NCBI GenBank assembly: GCA_934511335.1
Contig: CAKSWL010000035.1
Location: 1-13,243 of the forward strand
From: an uncultured Cloacibacillus sp.
GTDB taxonomy: Bacteria; Synergistota; Synergistia; Synergistales; Synergistaceae
Direction of reading: 5' to 3'
Length of the DNA: 13,243 bases
Below are positions 6,838 to 13,243 of this stretch, in pieces. The position numbers and the translations under genes are program-made. The first letter of the stretch is position 1, and each line of letters begins with the position of its first letter. The notes beneath the pieces are model-generated. The model ran no database searches. It had not been told where the DNA came from and worked only from the letters and a program-made list of their open reading frames with translations.

Positions 6838-8364
6838 ATGTCAGAAAAAAGACGTAAGCACCTGAAACCAAGCCTCGCTCTTTCGATAGGTATAATCATT
6901 TTAATAACCGCAGTAGTTTCTGCCGCGACATTATATTATAAGGTCGACGTGCATGCGCCGATCGTGATGCTGGCCGTGGTCATTGCCCTAGTCGGATATT
7001 TTCATTTGCATCTTAGCTACAAAGAATTGGAATCCGCGGCGATAGACAGCATTATGGCCTCTATTCCATCCTGCCTGATTTTGACTTTAGTTGGCATGCT
7101 GGTTGGCCTGTGGATAAAGGCGGGTATCATCCCTGGCTTGATTTACTATGGCCTCGGTATTATCAGTCCGAACATTTTTCCCCTTGCGACGCTTATCGTT
7201 TGCTCAATAATATCTCTTTCTACCGGCTCTTCGTGGTCGACCGAAGCCACAGTGGGAGTTGCCATGATGGGTATCGGCAACGGCCTTGGCATCAACCCCG
7301 CGTTTACGGCGGGCGTCGTTGTCTCCGGAGCGTACTTCGGGGACAAAATGTCGCCTCTTTCCGACACGACCAATCTCGCCCCCGCTGTTTCAGGGGCGTC
7401 GTTGTTTGACCATATTAGAGCGATGTGTTGGACTACCGGGCCGTCGTTGGTCATATTTTCCGTGATACTTCTCCTCTGGGGATTCAGTTATTCAGGAAAC
7501 AGCATAGATACGACCCGCATAAATGCGATACGTACAATCATCGCCGCGGAGTTCCCTGTGACGTTGCTGTGCGTTATACCGCCTTTTCTCGTTATAATAT
7601 CTTCAATAATCAAAATTCCTGCGATGCCGGGGATATGCGTAGGGATCTTTGCCAGTATGATCATGTGCGCCGCTGACGGAGTGTCTATGGGTGAAATGTG
7701 GAACCTGAGCCAGTGGGGCTATAAAGCCCAACTGTCGGCGCAAATCGCCGGACTCGAGAGTATGCCTGAGATAGCGAAAATCCTCCAAGCCCAAGGATTG
7801 CAGATGCCGCCGGAATTGGCGAAGGACGTAGCCTCAATGATTTCCCGCCTTGTTGGACGCGGTGGGATGCAGAACATGATGTGGTCGGTATCTCTTGCTC
7901 TTATCGCGATGGCGATGGGCGGCTTTTTAGAGGTGACGGGGATACTGCATACGTTGCTTGCCGCTATGACGAAGGGCGTAAAACGTGTGGGCGGGCTTGT
8001 CAGCGCCACCGTAATAGCCTCTTTTGTCGCAAACCTTCTGACCGGCAGCCAGTATCTGTCTATTATAATTCCTGGAAGGATGTTCAAATCAAAATATGAA
8101 GAGAGCGGATTGGCTCCCAGAATGCTTTCGAGATCTCTCGAGGATTCCGGAACGCTTACCTCCGTTCTCATTCCATGGAACGTCTGCGGCGGTTACGCGG
8201 CGGCGGTCCTTGGGGTTCCGACGCTGGTCTATGCCCCGTATGCCATATTGAATTGGCTTACTCCGATTGTGGCGATATTCATCACCTATCTTGGGATCGG
8301 CATCTTCTGGAGGGATGAGAAGGGCGAAGACCGTAGGGAGAAGAGGGTATCCCTGGAAAAGTAA
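6838..8364 (+). CDS. NhaC-family Na+/H+ antiporter-type transporter, first copy
   Basis: 508 residues, strongly hydrophobic, with about eleven or twelve likely membrane segments beginning at roughly 13-37. The family signature is intact: GSSW at 130-133, GIGNGLGINPAFTAG, then SGAYFGDKMSPLSDTTNLAP around 163-181. A later SVLIPWNVCGGYAAAVLGVP stretch is also typical. NhaC proteins exchange Na+ for H+, and related members exchange organic acids, so here it may move the substrate or product of the neighbouring amidohydrolases. Residues about 293-341, before GGMQNMMWSVSL, form a hydrophilic stretch that seems longer than in the NhaC proteins I know. AAGGAGGT at 6823-6830 lies seven bases before the ATG. 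A strong hairpin follows the stop. The family is certain; the transported solute is not. Confidence 0.9.
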   Translation: MSEKRRKHLKPSLALSIGIIILITAVVSAATLYYKVDVHAPIVMLAVVIALVGYFHLHLSYKELESAAIDSIMASIPSCLILTLVGMLVGLWIKAGIIPGLIYYGLGIISPNIFPLATLIVCSIISLSTGSSWSTEATVGVAMMGIGNGLGINPAFTAGVVVSGAYFGDKMSPLSDTTNLAPAVSGASLFDHIRAMCWTTGPSLVIFSVILLLWGFSYSGNSIDTTRINAIRTIIAAEFPVTLLCVIPPFLVIISSIIKIPAMPGICVGIFASMIMCAADGVSMGEMWNLSQWGYKAQLSAQIAGLESMPEIAKILQAQGLQMPPELAKDVASMISRLVGRGGMQNMMWSVSLALIAMAMGGFLEVTGILHTLLAAMTKGVKRVGGLVSATVIASFVANLLTGSQYLSIIIPGRMFKSKYEESGLAPRMLSRSLEDSGTLTSVLIPWNVCGGYAAAVLGVPTLVYAPYAILNWLTPIVAIFITYLGIGIFWRDEKGEDRREKRVSLEK

Positions 8365-8368
8365 GACG

Positions 8369-8402
8369 CTGGCAAGAGGGGGGACATCCGCCCTCTTGCC
8401 GG
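8369..8402 (+). terminator. Strong hairpin after the first transporter gene, probable partial terminator
   Basis: GGCAAGAGGG at 8371-8380 pairs perfectly with CCCTCTTGCC at 8391-8400, and the outer CT/GG at 8369-8370 and 8401-8402 extends the stem with one wobble. The tail has only three Ts before it breaks up. It may be a weak terminator that lowers expression of the second cassette, or an mRNA-stabilising hairpin between genes of one operon. No clear promoter is visible between it and the next gene at 8455. Confidence 0.55.
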
Positions 8403-8454
8403 TTTAATGCCGGTCCCAGAGTTTTAAGGAGCCTGCAGGGGGAGGATAAGAACG

Positions 8455-10053
8455 ATGACAGATACTAGATGCCTTTATTTGAGAAATGGAAACATATGGA
8501 CAGGAGATCCGACATGCCCGCGCGCCGAATCAATGATGATAAGAAATGGAAAGGTCGCGGCGCTGGGCGGCACCGAAGAGCTTGACGCTTATCAGTGCGC
8601 CGCAGACGCCGTAGTTTATGAATTAGATAATGTTTCAGTTGTTCCAGGATTCAGCGATTCCCATATCCATGTCCTCACGAGCGCTAAGGCGATGCACTCG
8701 CTCGATTTATCCTCGGCGTCGTCCTTAGACGACGTTATCTCCAGGCTTAAAAAGAAGGCTTCGTCTGTTTCGCCGGAGAGTTGGATATATGGGACCATGC
8801 TGAATGAAAATGGCTGGGAGAGGCCGCTGCTGCCTACGGCGAAAGAGATAGACAGAGCCGGTATCCCGAATCCGGTGCTGCTCCATCGTATATGTACTCA
8901 CGCCACGGTTGCCAACTCGCGGGCTCTGTTTTTGACGGGGATCAGGGAACTGGATCTCGCCAATATTGAAAGAGATGCCTCCGGTGAACCTACCGGCATT
9001 TTGTATGACGACGCGCAGCTGCCGGCGTATGAGGTCATGAAAAAAGACCTCTATACGAGAGACACGCTCATCGATTACCTTGATGAATATCTGAGGCATG
9101 CTGCCTCCTTAGGACTCACTACACTTCACACTTGCAGCGCTGAAAGCCTAGGAATGGGAGAAGAGCTTTTTCTCTATGAGAAGATGTATGAAGCGGGGAA
9201 CCTTTCCTGCCGGGTCTATTGTGTTCACGACGCGCTCTCGATCCCGCCCATGGGGCCGCGGATGGGCAATGATTTCGTCCGTTTTGAGGGGTTTAAGGTA
9301 TTTATCGACGGAGCGATCGGTTCGCGGACGGCGGCGATGTCAGTGCCATATCATGATGATCCGTCGACGGCGGGGATACTGCTGCACGAATTTGACGAAT
9401 TGTGTGAGAAGATAGATGAGGCCGCCCGCCGTCAAGACCATATCCTGGTGCATGCCATTGGCGACCGCGCCATTGGACAGCAGCTGGAGGCCATAGAAAA
9501 AGTTTGTGCGAGGCGCGGCGAACCGGAACACCCATATCTTTTGAATCACGTGGAGATATGCACGCCGGAGCTTATCGAGAGAATGCGCAGACTGCCTGTG
9601 GCCTGTGTGATACAGCCCACATACGTCTATTCGGACATAGACATGGTCCCGGAACGCCTTGGGGCGATGGAACGGCATGCCTGCGTATGGAAGTCTCTCC
9701 TCGATGCAGGGATAACTTTGTGCGGATCAAGCGACGCCCCTATTGAGGCGCTGAATCCGATGCATGGGATTTGGGCTCTGGTAGAGCGGACGAGCTGGGA
9801 CGGTAAGAGGACGTGGCACGAAGACCAGAAACTGAGCCTTGAGCAAGCGCTTCAGATATATACTGTAAACCCTGCTAAAGCATATTCTACATGGAATTGG
9901 AATGGAAGTCTGAGTGTTGGCAAAGCAGCCGACGTCGTCGTGCTGGATAGAAATATTTTTAATATTCCCACCTCCGAATTGCGTGATGTCAAAGTGCTTA
10001 ATACTCTGCTTGCGGGCAGATCCGTATATGGATCTATTGCAAGGTGGACATAG
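8455..10053 (+). CDS. YtcJ-type amidohydrolase (Amidohydro_3 family), second copy
   Basis: 532 residues, a paralogue of the gene at 5226 with matching order of motifs. These are WTGDP near the start, DSHIH with His70 and His72, GFKVFIDGAIGSRT with Lys281, HAIGDRA at 333-339, NHVEICTPE with His365, and GSSDAPIEALNP at 424-435 with Asp427. It is a predicted cytoplasmic metal-dependent hydrolase of amide-type bonds with unknown substrate. The two copies differ widely between motifs, for example in the region after the first HxH and in the 140-260 region that helps line the pocket. They therefore probably serve related but different substrates rather than being a recent duplication. GGGGGAGGA at 8438-8446 precedes the ATG by eight bases. 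A hairpin lies upstream and a second NhaC-type transporter gene follows 191 bases later. Codon use is like that of the first copy. Confidence 0.88.
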   Translation: MTDTRCLYLRNGNIWTGDPTCPRAESMMIRNGKVAALGGTEELDAYQCAADAVVYELDNVSVVPGFSDSHIHVLTSAKAMHSLDLSSASSLDDVISRLKKKASSVSPESWIYGTMLNENGWERPLLPTAKEIDRAGIPNPVLLHRICTHATVANSRALFLTGIRELDLANIERDASGEPTGILYDDAQLPAYEVMKKDLYTRDTLIDYLDEYLRHAASLGLTTLHTCSAESLGMGEELFLYEKMYEAGNLSCRVYCVHDALSIPPMGPRMGNDFVRFEGFKVFIDGAIGSRTAAMSVPYHDDPSTAGILLHEFDELCEKIDEAARRQDHILVHAIGDRAIGQQLEAIEKVCARRGEPEHPYLLNHVEICTPELIERMRRLPVACVIQPTYVYSDIDMVPERLGAMERHACVWKSLLDAGITLCGSSDAPIEALNPMHGIWALVERTSWDGKRTWHEDQKLSLEQALQIYTVNPAKAYSTWNWNGSLSVGKAADVVVLDRNIFNIPTSELRDVKVLNTLLAGRSVYGSIARWT

Positions 10054-10244
10054 AACAAAAACAGTATCCCAAAAGGTTTAAGGAAAGGAGGTATGCCAGC
10101 GGAGATAATACAAAGCGTTCCCAGGCGTTCCGAGGATGGGAGGGCTACCGCGTGCGGTTTTCAAAGGGCCGTATCGAGGGTTCTCTCAGGTTCTGATTTT
10201 GTCTGTTGAAACAGGCATAGCTGAAAAGGAGGTATTTATCGGTA
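10054..10244 (+). promoter_or_regulatory. 191-base spacer with duplicated Shine-Dalgarno-like sites
   Basis: The spacer holds two nearly identical sequences, AAAGGAGGTAT at 10084-10094 and again at 10225-10235. Only the second serves a clear gene, the transporter at 10245. The first is followed within one base by an ATG at 10093 that opens a 38-codon frame ending at TGA 10207-10209. Its ribosome-site spacing is too tight and its composition is not gene-like, so I do not call it a gene. It could be a leader peptide, or the remnant of a gene start displaced by a rearrangement. No convincing promoter hexamers are seen. Confidence 0.35.
10115..10134. repeat. Tandem 10-base repeat
   Basis: GCGTTCCCAG at 10115-10124 is followed directly by GCGTTCCGAG at 10125-10134, identical in nine of ten positions. 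It lies in the spacer upstream of the second transporter gene. Direct tandem decamers, one helical turn apart, can be regulator-binding sites, but two short units can also be coincidence. Confidence 0.4.
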
Positions 10245-11714
10245 ATGAAAGCTTTGTTGAAACTTACGCCTATATGTGTTATAGCGGGTCTCATGCTTTC
10301 GGGCATGGATATCCTTCTGGCCGCGCCGCTTTCGTTCATGTACTCGGTCATCATCGCGATGATCGTAGACCGCTATAAGTTTCAGGACTGTCTCGACGCG
10401 GCCCTTGATAACCTGAAACACTTTTTGATAGTTTTCCTTATTCTTCAGGCCGCTTACGCCGTCGCCGAATGCTTCATGGCCACCGGCGTCGCCGCCGCCG
10501 TCATCAATATGTCTCTTGCCGCCGGCCTCAACGCGAAGGTCCTCTCCGTCGTCGCGCTCCTCGTGACCTCCGTGCTTTCGATCGCCACGGGGACCTCATG
10601 GGGAACGTTCGCGGCCTGCGCGCCGATCTTCCTTTGGCTTAACCACATCGTCGGCGGCAACATCGCGCTGACCATCGGCGCCATCGCCGGCGGTTCCTGC
10701 TTCGGCGACAACATCGGTCTCATCTCCGACACGACGATCGTCAGCTCGGGCATCCAGCAGGTAGAAATAATCAAGCGCGTCCGCCATCAGGGCGTCTGGT
10801 CGTTCCTCTGCCTCGCGATCTCAGCCGTAGTCTTCTATTTCATCGGCGTCGCCTTGGGACTGCCCAGCACCAGCGGCCAGGCGGCCGACGCCATCGCGCA
10901 GATCCCTCAGGAGGTCTGGACCTCGCTCGCTGAGGAACGTCCCTCGGCCGTCACCCTGCTCGAGCTCGTCAAACAGGGCGTGCCATACTACATGGTCATT
11001 CCCCTGCTCATCGTCCTTGCCACGGCGGTCAAGGGTTACAGCACGCTGATCTGTCTTGGCTCGGGCATCGTCTCCTCGCTCGCCTTCGGCCTGGTCTCCG
11101 GCACCGTCACCAGCGTCACTGAATTCCTTGACCTCGTCTACACCGGCTTCTCCGACGCGGGCGGCTGGTCCATCGCGATGATGCTCTGGATCGGCGCTTT
11201 CGGCGGCGTCATGAGGCTGATGAACGCCTTTGACCCGATCGCGCTGCTCATCACGCGCATGGTGCACAAGGTGCGCCACCTCATCTTCTCGAACGCCCTC
11301 CTCTGTCTGATCGGCAACGCGGCGCTCTCCGATGAGATGGCCCAGATCGTCACGATCGGCCCGATCATTAAAAACATCACGGAAGAAAACGTCGTCGGCT
11401 CCAAAGAAGACATGTATACGCTGGCTCTGAGAAATGCGACCCTCTCGGACGCGATGGGCGTTCTTGGTTCGCAGCTCGTCCCCTGGCACTGCTACATGGG
11501 GTTCTTCATCGGCATCAGCGTCTCCGTCTACCCGCTCGCCGAGGCCCTCTCGGTCGGCGACATCATCATGCACAACTATTTAGCCTGGATCGCCGTCGGC
11601 TCGATGCTCGTCCTTACCTTCACCGGCTGGGACCGCTTCATCCCGCTCCTCAAGATCCCCGCGGAGCCCCAGGTCTACCTCAAGAGCGAGGCGGCGAAGT
11701 ACGAGAAAAACTAG
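10245..11714 (+). CDS. NhaC-family antiporter-type transporter, second copy (divergent)
   Basis: 489 residues with roughly eleven likely membrane segments. The NhaC-like core is seen in GTSWGT at 116-121 and CFGDNIGLISDTT at 152-164. This matches the same site in the first transporter, but FGDKMSPLSDTTNLAP has become FGDNIGLISDTTIVSS, and the C-terminal SVLIPWN motif reads GSQLVPWHCYMGF. It therefore belongs to a different branch of the NhaC/ArsB-like antiporters, possibly moving an organic solute in exchange for a cation or another solute. AAAAGGAGGT at 10224-10233 precedes the ATG by eleven bases. The gene is GC-rich with mostly C-ending codons, like the GcvP-like genes and unlike the three genes just upstream. 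It is the last plus-strand gene and faces a convergent minus-strand operon. Confidence 0.85.
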   Translation: MKALLKLTPICVIAGLMLSGMDILLAAPLSFMYSVIIAMIVDRYKFQDCLDAALDNLKHFLIVFLILQAAYAVAECFMATGVAAAVINMSLAAGLNAKVLSVVALLVTSVLSIATGTSWGTFAACAPIFLWLNHIVGGNIALTIGAIAGGSCFGDNIGLISDTTIVSSGIQQVEIIKRVRHQGVWSFLCLAISAVVFYFIGVALGLPSTSGQAADAIAQIPQEVWTSLAEERPSAVTLLELVKQGVPYYMVIPLLIVLATAVKGYSTLICLGSGIVSSLAFGLVSGTVTSVTEFLDLVYTGFSDAGGWSIAMMLWIGAFGGVMRLMNAFDPIALLITRMVHKVRHLIFSNALLCLIGNAALSDEMAQIVTIGPIIKNITEENVVGSKEDMYTLALRNATLSDAMGVLGSQLVPWHCYMGFFIGISVSVYPLAEALSVGDIIMHNYLAWIAVGSMLVLTFTGWDRFIPLLKIPAEPQVYLKSEAAKYEKN

Positions 11715-11732
11715 CATCTTTGCGGTTTGCAC

Positions 11733-11767
11733 AAAAGCGGCCTCTCGATTCCGGGGGGCCGCCTCTT
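11733..11767. terminator. Bidirectional terminator between convergent operons
   Basis: GCGGCCTCTC at 11737-11746 can pair with GGGGGGCCGC at 11753-11762, a ten-pair stem with two G-U pairs and a six-base loop. On the minus strand it is followed by TTTT (plus-strand AAAA at 11733-11736). On the plus strand it is followed by a T/C-rich run. It lies between the stop of the transporter at 11714 and the stop of the FAD protein at 11784, the expected place for a shared terminator. Confidence 0.65.
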
Positions 11768-11783
11768 CGTCTCTTCTTATCTC

Positions 11784-12938
11784 CTATGCGAGCGGGTCAT
11801 GGAACAGCTCTCCCGTCTCAAAACGGCGATAGCTGAACTTTGACGGGTCCATGAAGGGTTTTTCTCCGTTGATGAGCGACGTCATGATCTGCCCGGCTAC
11901 GGGGGAGAGCATGAAGCCGCGTCCCGAAAATCCCGTTAAATGGAAGAAACCCTTTACCTCGTCCGTCTCTCCGATAATCGGGGCGCAGTCCGGGGTCATA
12001 TCATAATATCCGGACCACAGGCGTACAACGCGGATGTCTTTGGTTCTCGGAAGAAGCTTTAGGACCATCTGGGCGGTATCCGCGATGACGTTGACGTTGA
12101 GCGCATATCCGAGCTTCTTCACTTTTGAAGAGTCTCTTCCCGCGATGATGGAGCCGTTCGGCCTCTGCTGCACGTAATAGTTTCCGCTCATACTCATGAG
12201 CATTGTGGGGCAGACGCCCGGCTCGACAGGCTCGGTTACGAGGACCTGATGGCGCTCGGCCCAGTTGGGGATTTTAATGCCGGCCATTGCCGATATCTCC
12301 TGCGCCCATGAGCCGGCGCAGTTGATAACCGTGCCGGTTTTTATAACGCCGCGGTTTGTCACAACGCCAGTGACCCTGCCGCCATCGACATTGATGCCGG
12401 TCACTTCGGTGTGTTTGAAGAATTTCGCGCCGCCTCGCTTGGCGGCCTCTTGAAAGGCGTTGGTCGTCAGGAATGGATCTGCGTGCCCGTCCTTGGCATG
12501 GAAGGTGAATCCCACCGCGTCGTCAACCGCGGCCCCGGGGCATATCTCCTGTATTCTTTTTTTATCGGAGAAAAGCTCTGTCATGACGCCGACTTTATGC
12601 TGAAGCGCGACATTTTTGTGGAACTGTTGCCATTCTTTTTCATTATAAGCGACGAACACGTAACCAGACTGGTTGAGTCCCGTGGGAAGACCTAGTTCCT
12701 CGTCAAGGCGCTCAAAGATGTCAATCGCGGCAAGCGCCATGCGGCAGTTGAGCTCATTGCCCCACTGTGCGCGCATTCCCGCTCCGCAGCGTCCGGTCGA
12801 CCCCGAACCCACGGTATTTTTTTCAAGGACGACGACATCCTTTATGCCAGATTTTGCAAGATAGTAGGCTGTCGAAGAGCCTACCGCGCCTCCTCCTATA
12901 ATGACTATCTCAGCCGTTTTCGGAAAATCCATCGTCAT
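11784..12938 (-). CDS. FAD-dependent amine/amino-acid oxidoreductase (DAO family, sarcosine oxidase beta-like)
   Basis: 384 residues, normal for DAO-family flavoproteins such as the beta subunit of sarcosine oxidase, proline dehydrogenase beta or HcnC/OoxB. The N-terminal dinucleotide fold has IVIIGGGAVG with GxGxxG at 15-20 and Glu39 at the end of the second strand to bind the FAD ribose. GSTGRCGAGMRAQWG follows, and the C terminus has the typical TGFSGRGFMLSP FAD-binding motif. It should oxidise a secondary amine or amino acid in the cytosol or at the membrane face, passing electrons through the [2Fe-2S] partner encoded just upstream. Its ATG overlaps the partner's stop (TAATG), which indicates translational coupling. 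An ATG two codons further in (12930-12932) has better spacing to GAGAGG and may be the real start. The substrate (sarcosine, proline, a D-amino acid or an opine) cannot be told. Confidence 0.87.
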   Translation of the reverse strand: MTMDFPKTAEIVIIGGGAVGSSTAYYLAKSGIKDVVVLEKNTVGSGSTGRCGAGMRAQWGNELNCRMALAAIDIFERLDEELGLPTGLNQSGYVFVAYNEKEWQQFHKNVALQHKVGVMTELFSDKKRIQEICPGAAVDDAVGFTFHAKDGHADPFLTTNAFQEAAKRGGAKFFKHTEVTGINVDGGRVTGVVTNRGVIKTGTVINCAGSWAQEISAMAGIKIPNWAERHQVLVTEPVEPGVCPTMLMSMSGNYYVQQRPNGSIIAGRDSSKVKKLGYALNVNVIADTAQMVLKLLPRTKDIRVVRLWSGYYDMTPDCAPIIGETDEVKGFFHLTGFSGRGFMLSPVAGQIMTSLINGEKPFMDPSKFSYRRFETGELFHDPLA

Positions 12939-13228
12939 TACCTCTCTTCGCCTTCTGCAACATAGTCTTTTGCGATAAGCCCAATCTTTATCGGCTTCAC
13001 GGGCGGCCTGATCGTTCCCGGGTCAACCTCGGCGACGGGCTTGCCGGTCATCCGTGCGATCTCGCGCATGATGATGTCGCGGCATCCGCGCCCCTGACAG
13101 GGCCCCATTCCAACCCGGAGCTCTCTCTTTAGTTCGTCAAAGGTATCATAACCCCTGGCTATCCACTCCCTGATTTCTTCGATTTCCACCTCTTCGCAGC
13201 GGCAGACTACGTTAACTTTATTTGCCAT
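12938..13228 (-). CDS. BFD-like [2Fe-2S]-binding protein, small subunit of an amine dehydrogenase
   Basis: 96 residues with the BFD/Fer2_BFD arrangement of four cysteines: Cys9 and Cys11 (VCRCEEV), then Cys44 and Cys49 (GPCQGRGC). These should bind one [2Fe-2S] cluster. Small free-standing proteins of this kind act as electron-transfer subunits of heteromeric sarcosine, proline, opine and HcnABC-type dehydrogenases. In larger relatives the domain is fused to the end of the alpha subunit. The pairing with the FAD gene directly downstream supports that role. The ATG at 13228 is preceded by AGGTGG at 13238-13243 at the window edge. After the cysteine region a proline-rich stretch (RPPVKPI) leads to a short charged tail. 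Confidence 0.85.
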   Translation of the reverse strand: MANKVNVVCRCEEVEIEEIREWIARGYDTFDELKRELRVGMGPCQGRGCRDIIMREIARMTGKPVAEVDPGTIRPPVKPIKIGLIAKDYVAEGEER

Positions 13229-13229
13229 A

Positions 13230-13243
13230 TCACCGCACCACCT
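13230..13243 (-). CDS. Possible 3' end of an upstream gene (partial)
   Basis: On the minus strand a TGA at 13230-13232 lies one base before the ATG of the [2Fe-2S] gene, and the preceding complete codons would read VVR. The spacing is typical of a tightly packed operon. From related clusters the gene would be the NAD(P)/FAD-type alpha subunit, but nothing in these 14 bases proves that a gene is present. Confidence 0.25.

Noticed and set aside
10147..10161. ACCG-CGTG-CGGT followed by Ts as a terminator
   Set aside because: The stem has only four pairs and the T-run is short, too weak to call.
10136..10378. An 80-codon plus-strand frame across the spacer and the start of the second transporter
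   Set aside because: It overlaps the clearly supported transporter start in another frame and lacks a ribosome site and any known motif.
10821..11573. A 250-codon minus-strand frame opposite the second transporter
   Set aside because: The very charged Asp/Arg/Glu/Gly translation is a typical complement of a GC-rich membrane protein gene; there is no start signal.

Overview
The window reads as chromosomal DNA of an anaerobic, amino-acid-fermenting bacterium, most likely of the phylum Synergistota (Cloacibacillus/Synergistes-like). This is inferred from glycine-dehydrogenase-type proteins split into two subunits, from NhaC-type transporters paired with amidohydrolases, and from GC-rich, C-ending codon use in part of the window. 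No rRNA, tRNA, CRISPR array, insertion sequence or phage gene was recognised.

Left block (about 1-4914, plus strand): a compact operon. A stop codon at its left edge follows a tail that resembles a short-chain dehydrogenase (SDR). Then come two PLP-enzyme subunits resembling GcvPA and GcvPB, an ATP-NAD kinase-like protein of the COG3199/AcoX type, and an SDR oxidoreductase. The GcvP-like pair keeps the PLP lysine but departs from the family signatures I know at several usually invariant places. No gcvT, gcvH or lipoamide dehydrogenase lies in the window. The block may therefore be a relative of glycine decarboxylase with another substrate, coupled to NAD(P)-dependent chemistry. This is the most interesting part of the window.

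Middle (4915-5213): an AT-rich, gene-free regulatory stretch with a GC-rich stem-loop, a small dyad and two identical 8-base palindromes.

Right block (5226-11714, plus strand): two consecutive copies of a two-gene cassette, each a YtcJ-type metal-dependent amidohydrolase followed by an NhaC-family transporter. A strong hairpin separates the cassettes. The first three genes use more AT-rich codons than the left block, whereas the second transporter returns to GC-rich, C-ending codons. The likely role is uptake or exchange of a small solute coupled to cytoplasmic hydrolysis of an N-acyl, N-formyl or related compound; the substrate is unknown.

Right edge (11784-13243, minus strand): an operon converging on the second transporter across a hairpin that can serve as a terminator for both strands. 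It encodes a small BFD-like [2Fe-2S] protein and a D-amino-acid-oxidase-fold FAD protein, two subunits of a multi-subunit amine or amino-acid dehydrogenase of the sarcosine/proline/opine type. A third subunit probably lies just outside the window. Taken together the region looks like an amino-acid and amine catabolism locus.
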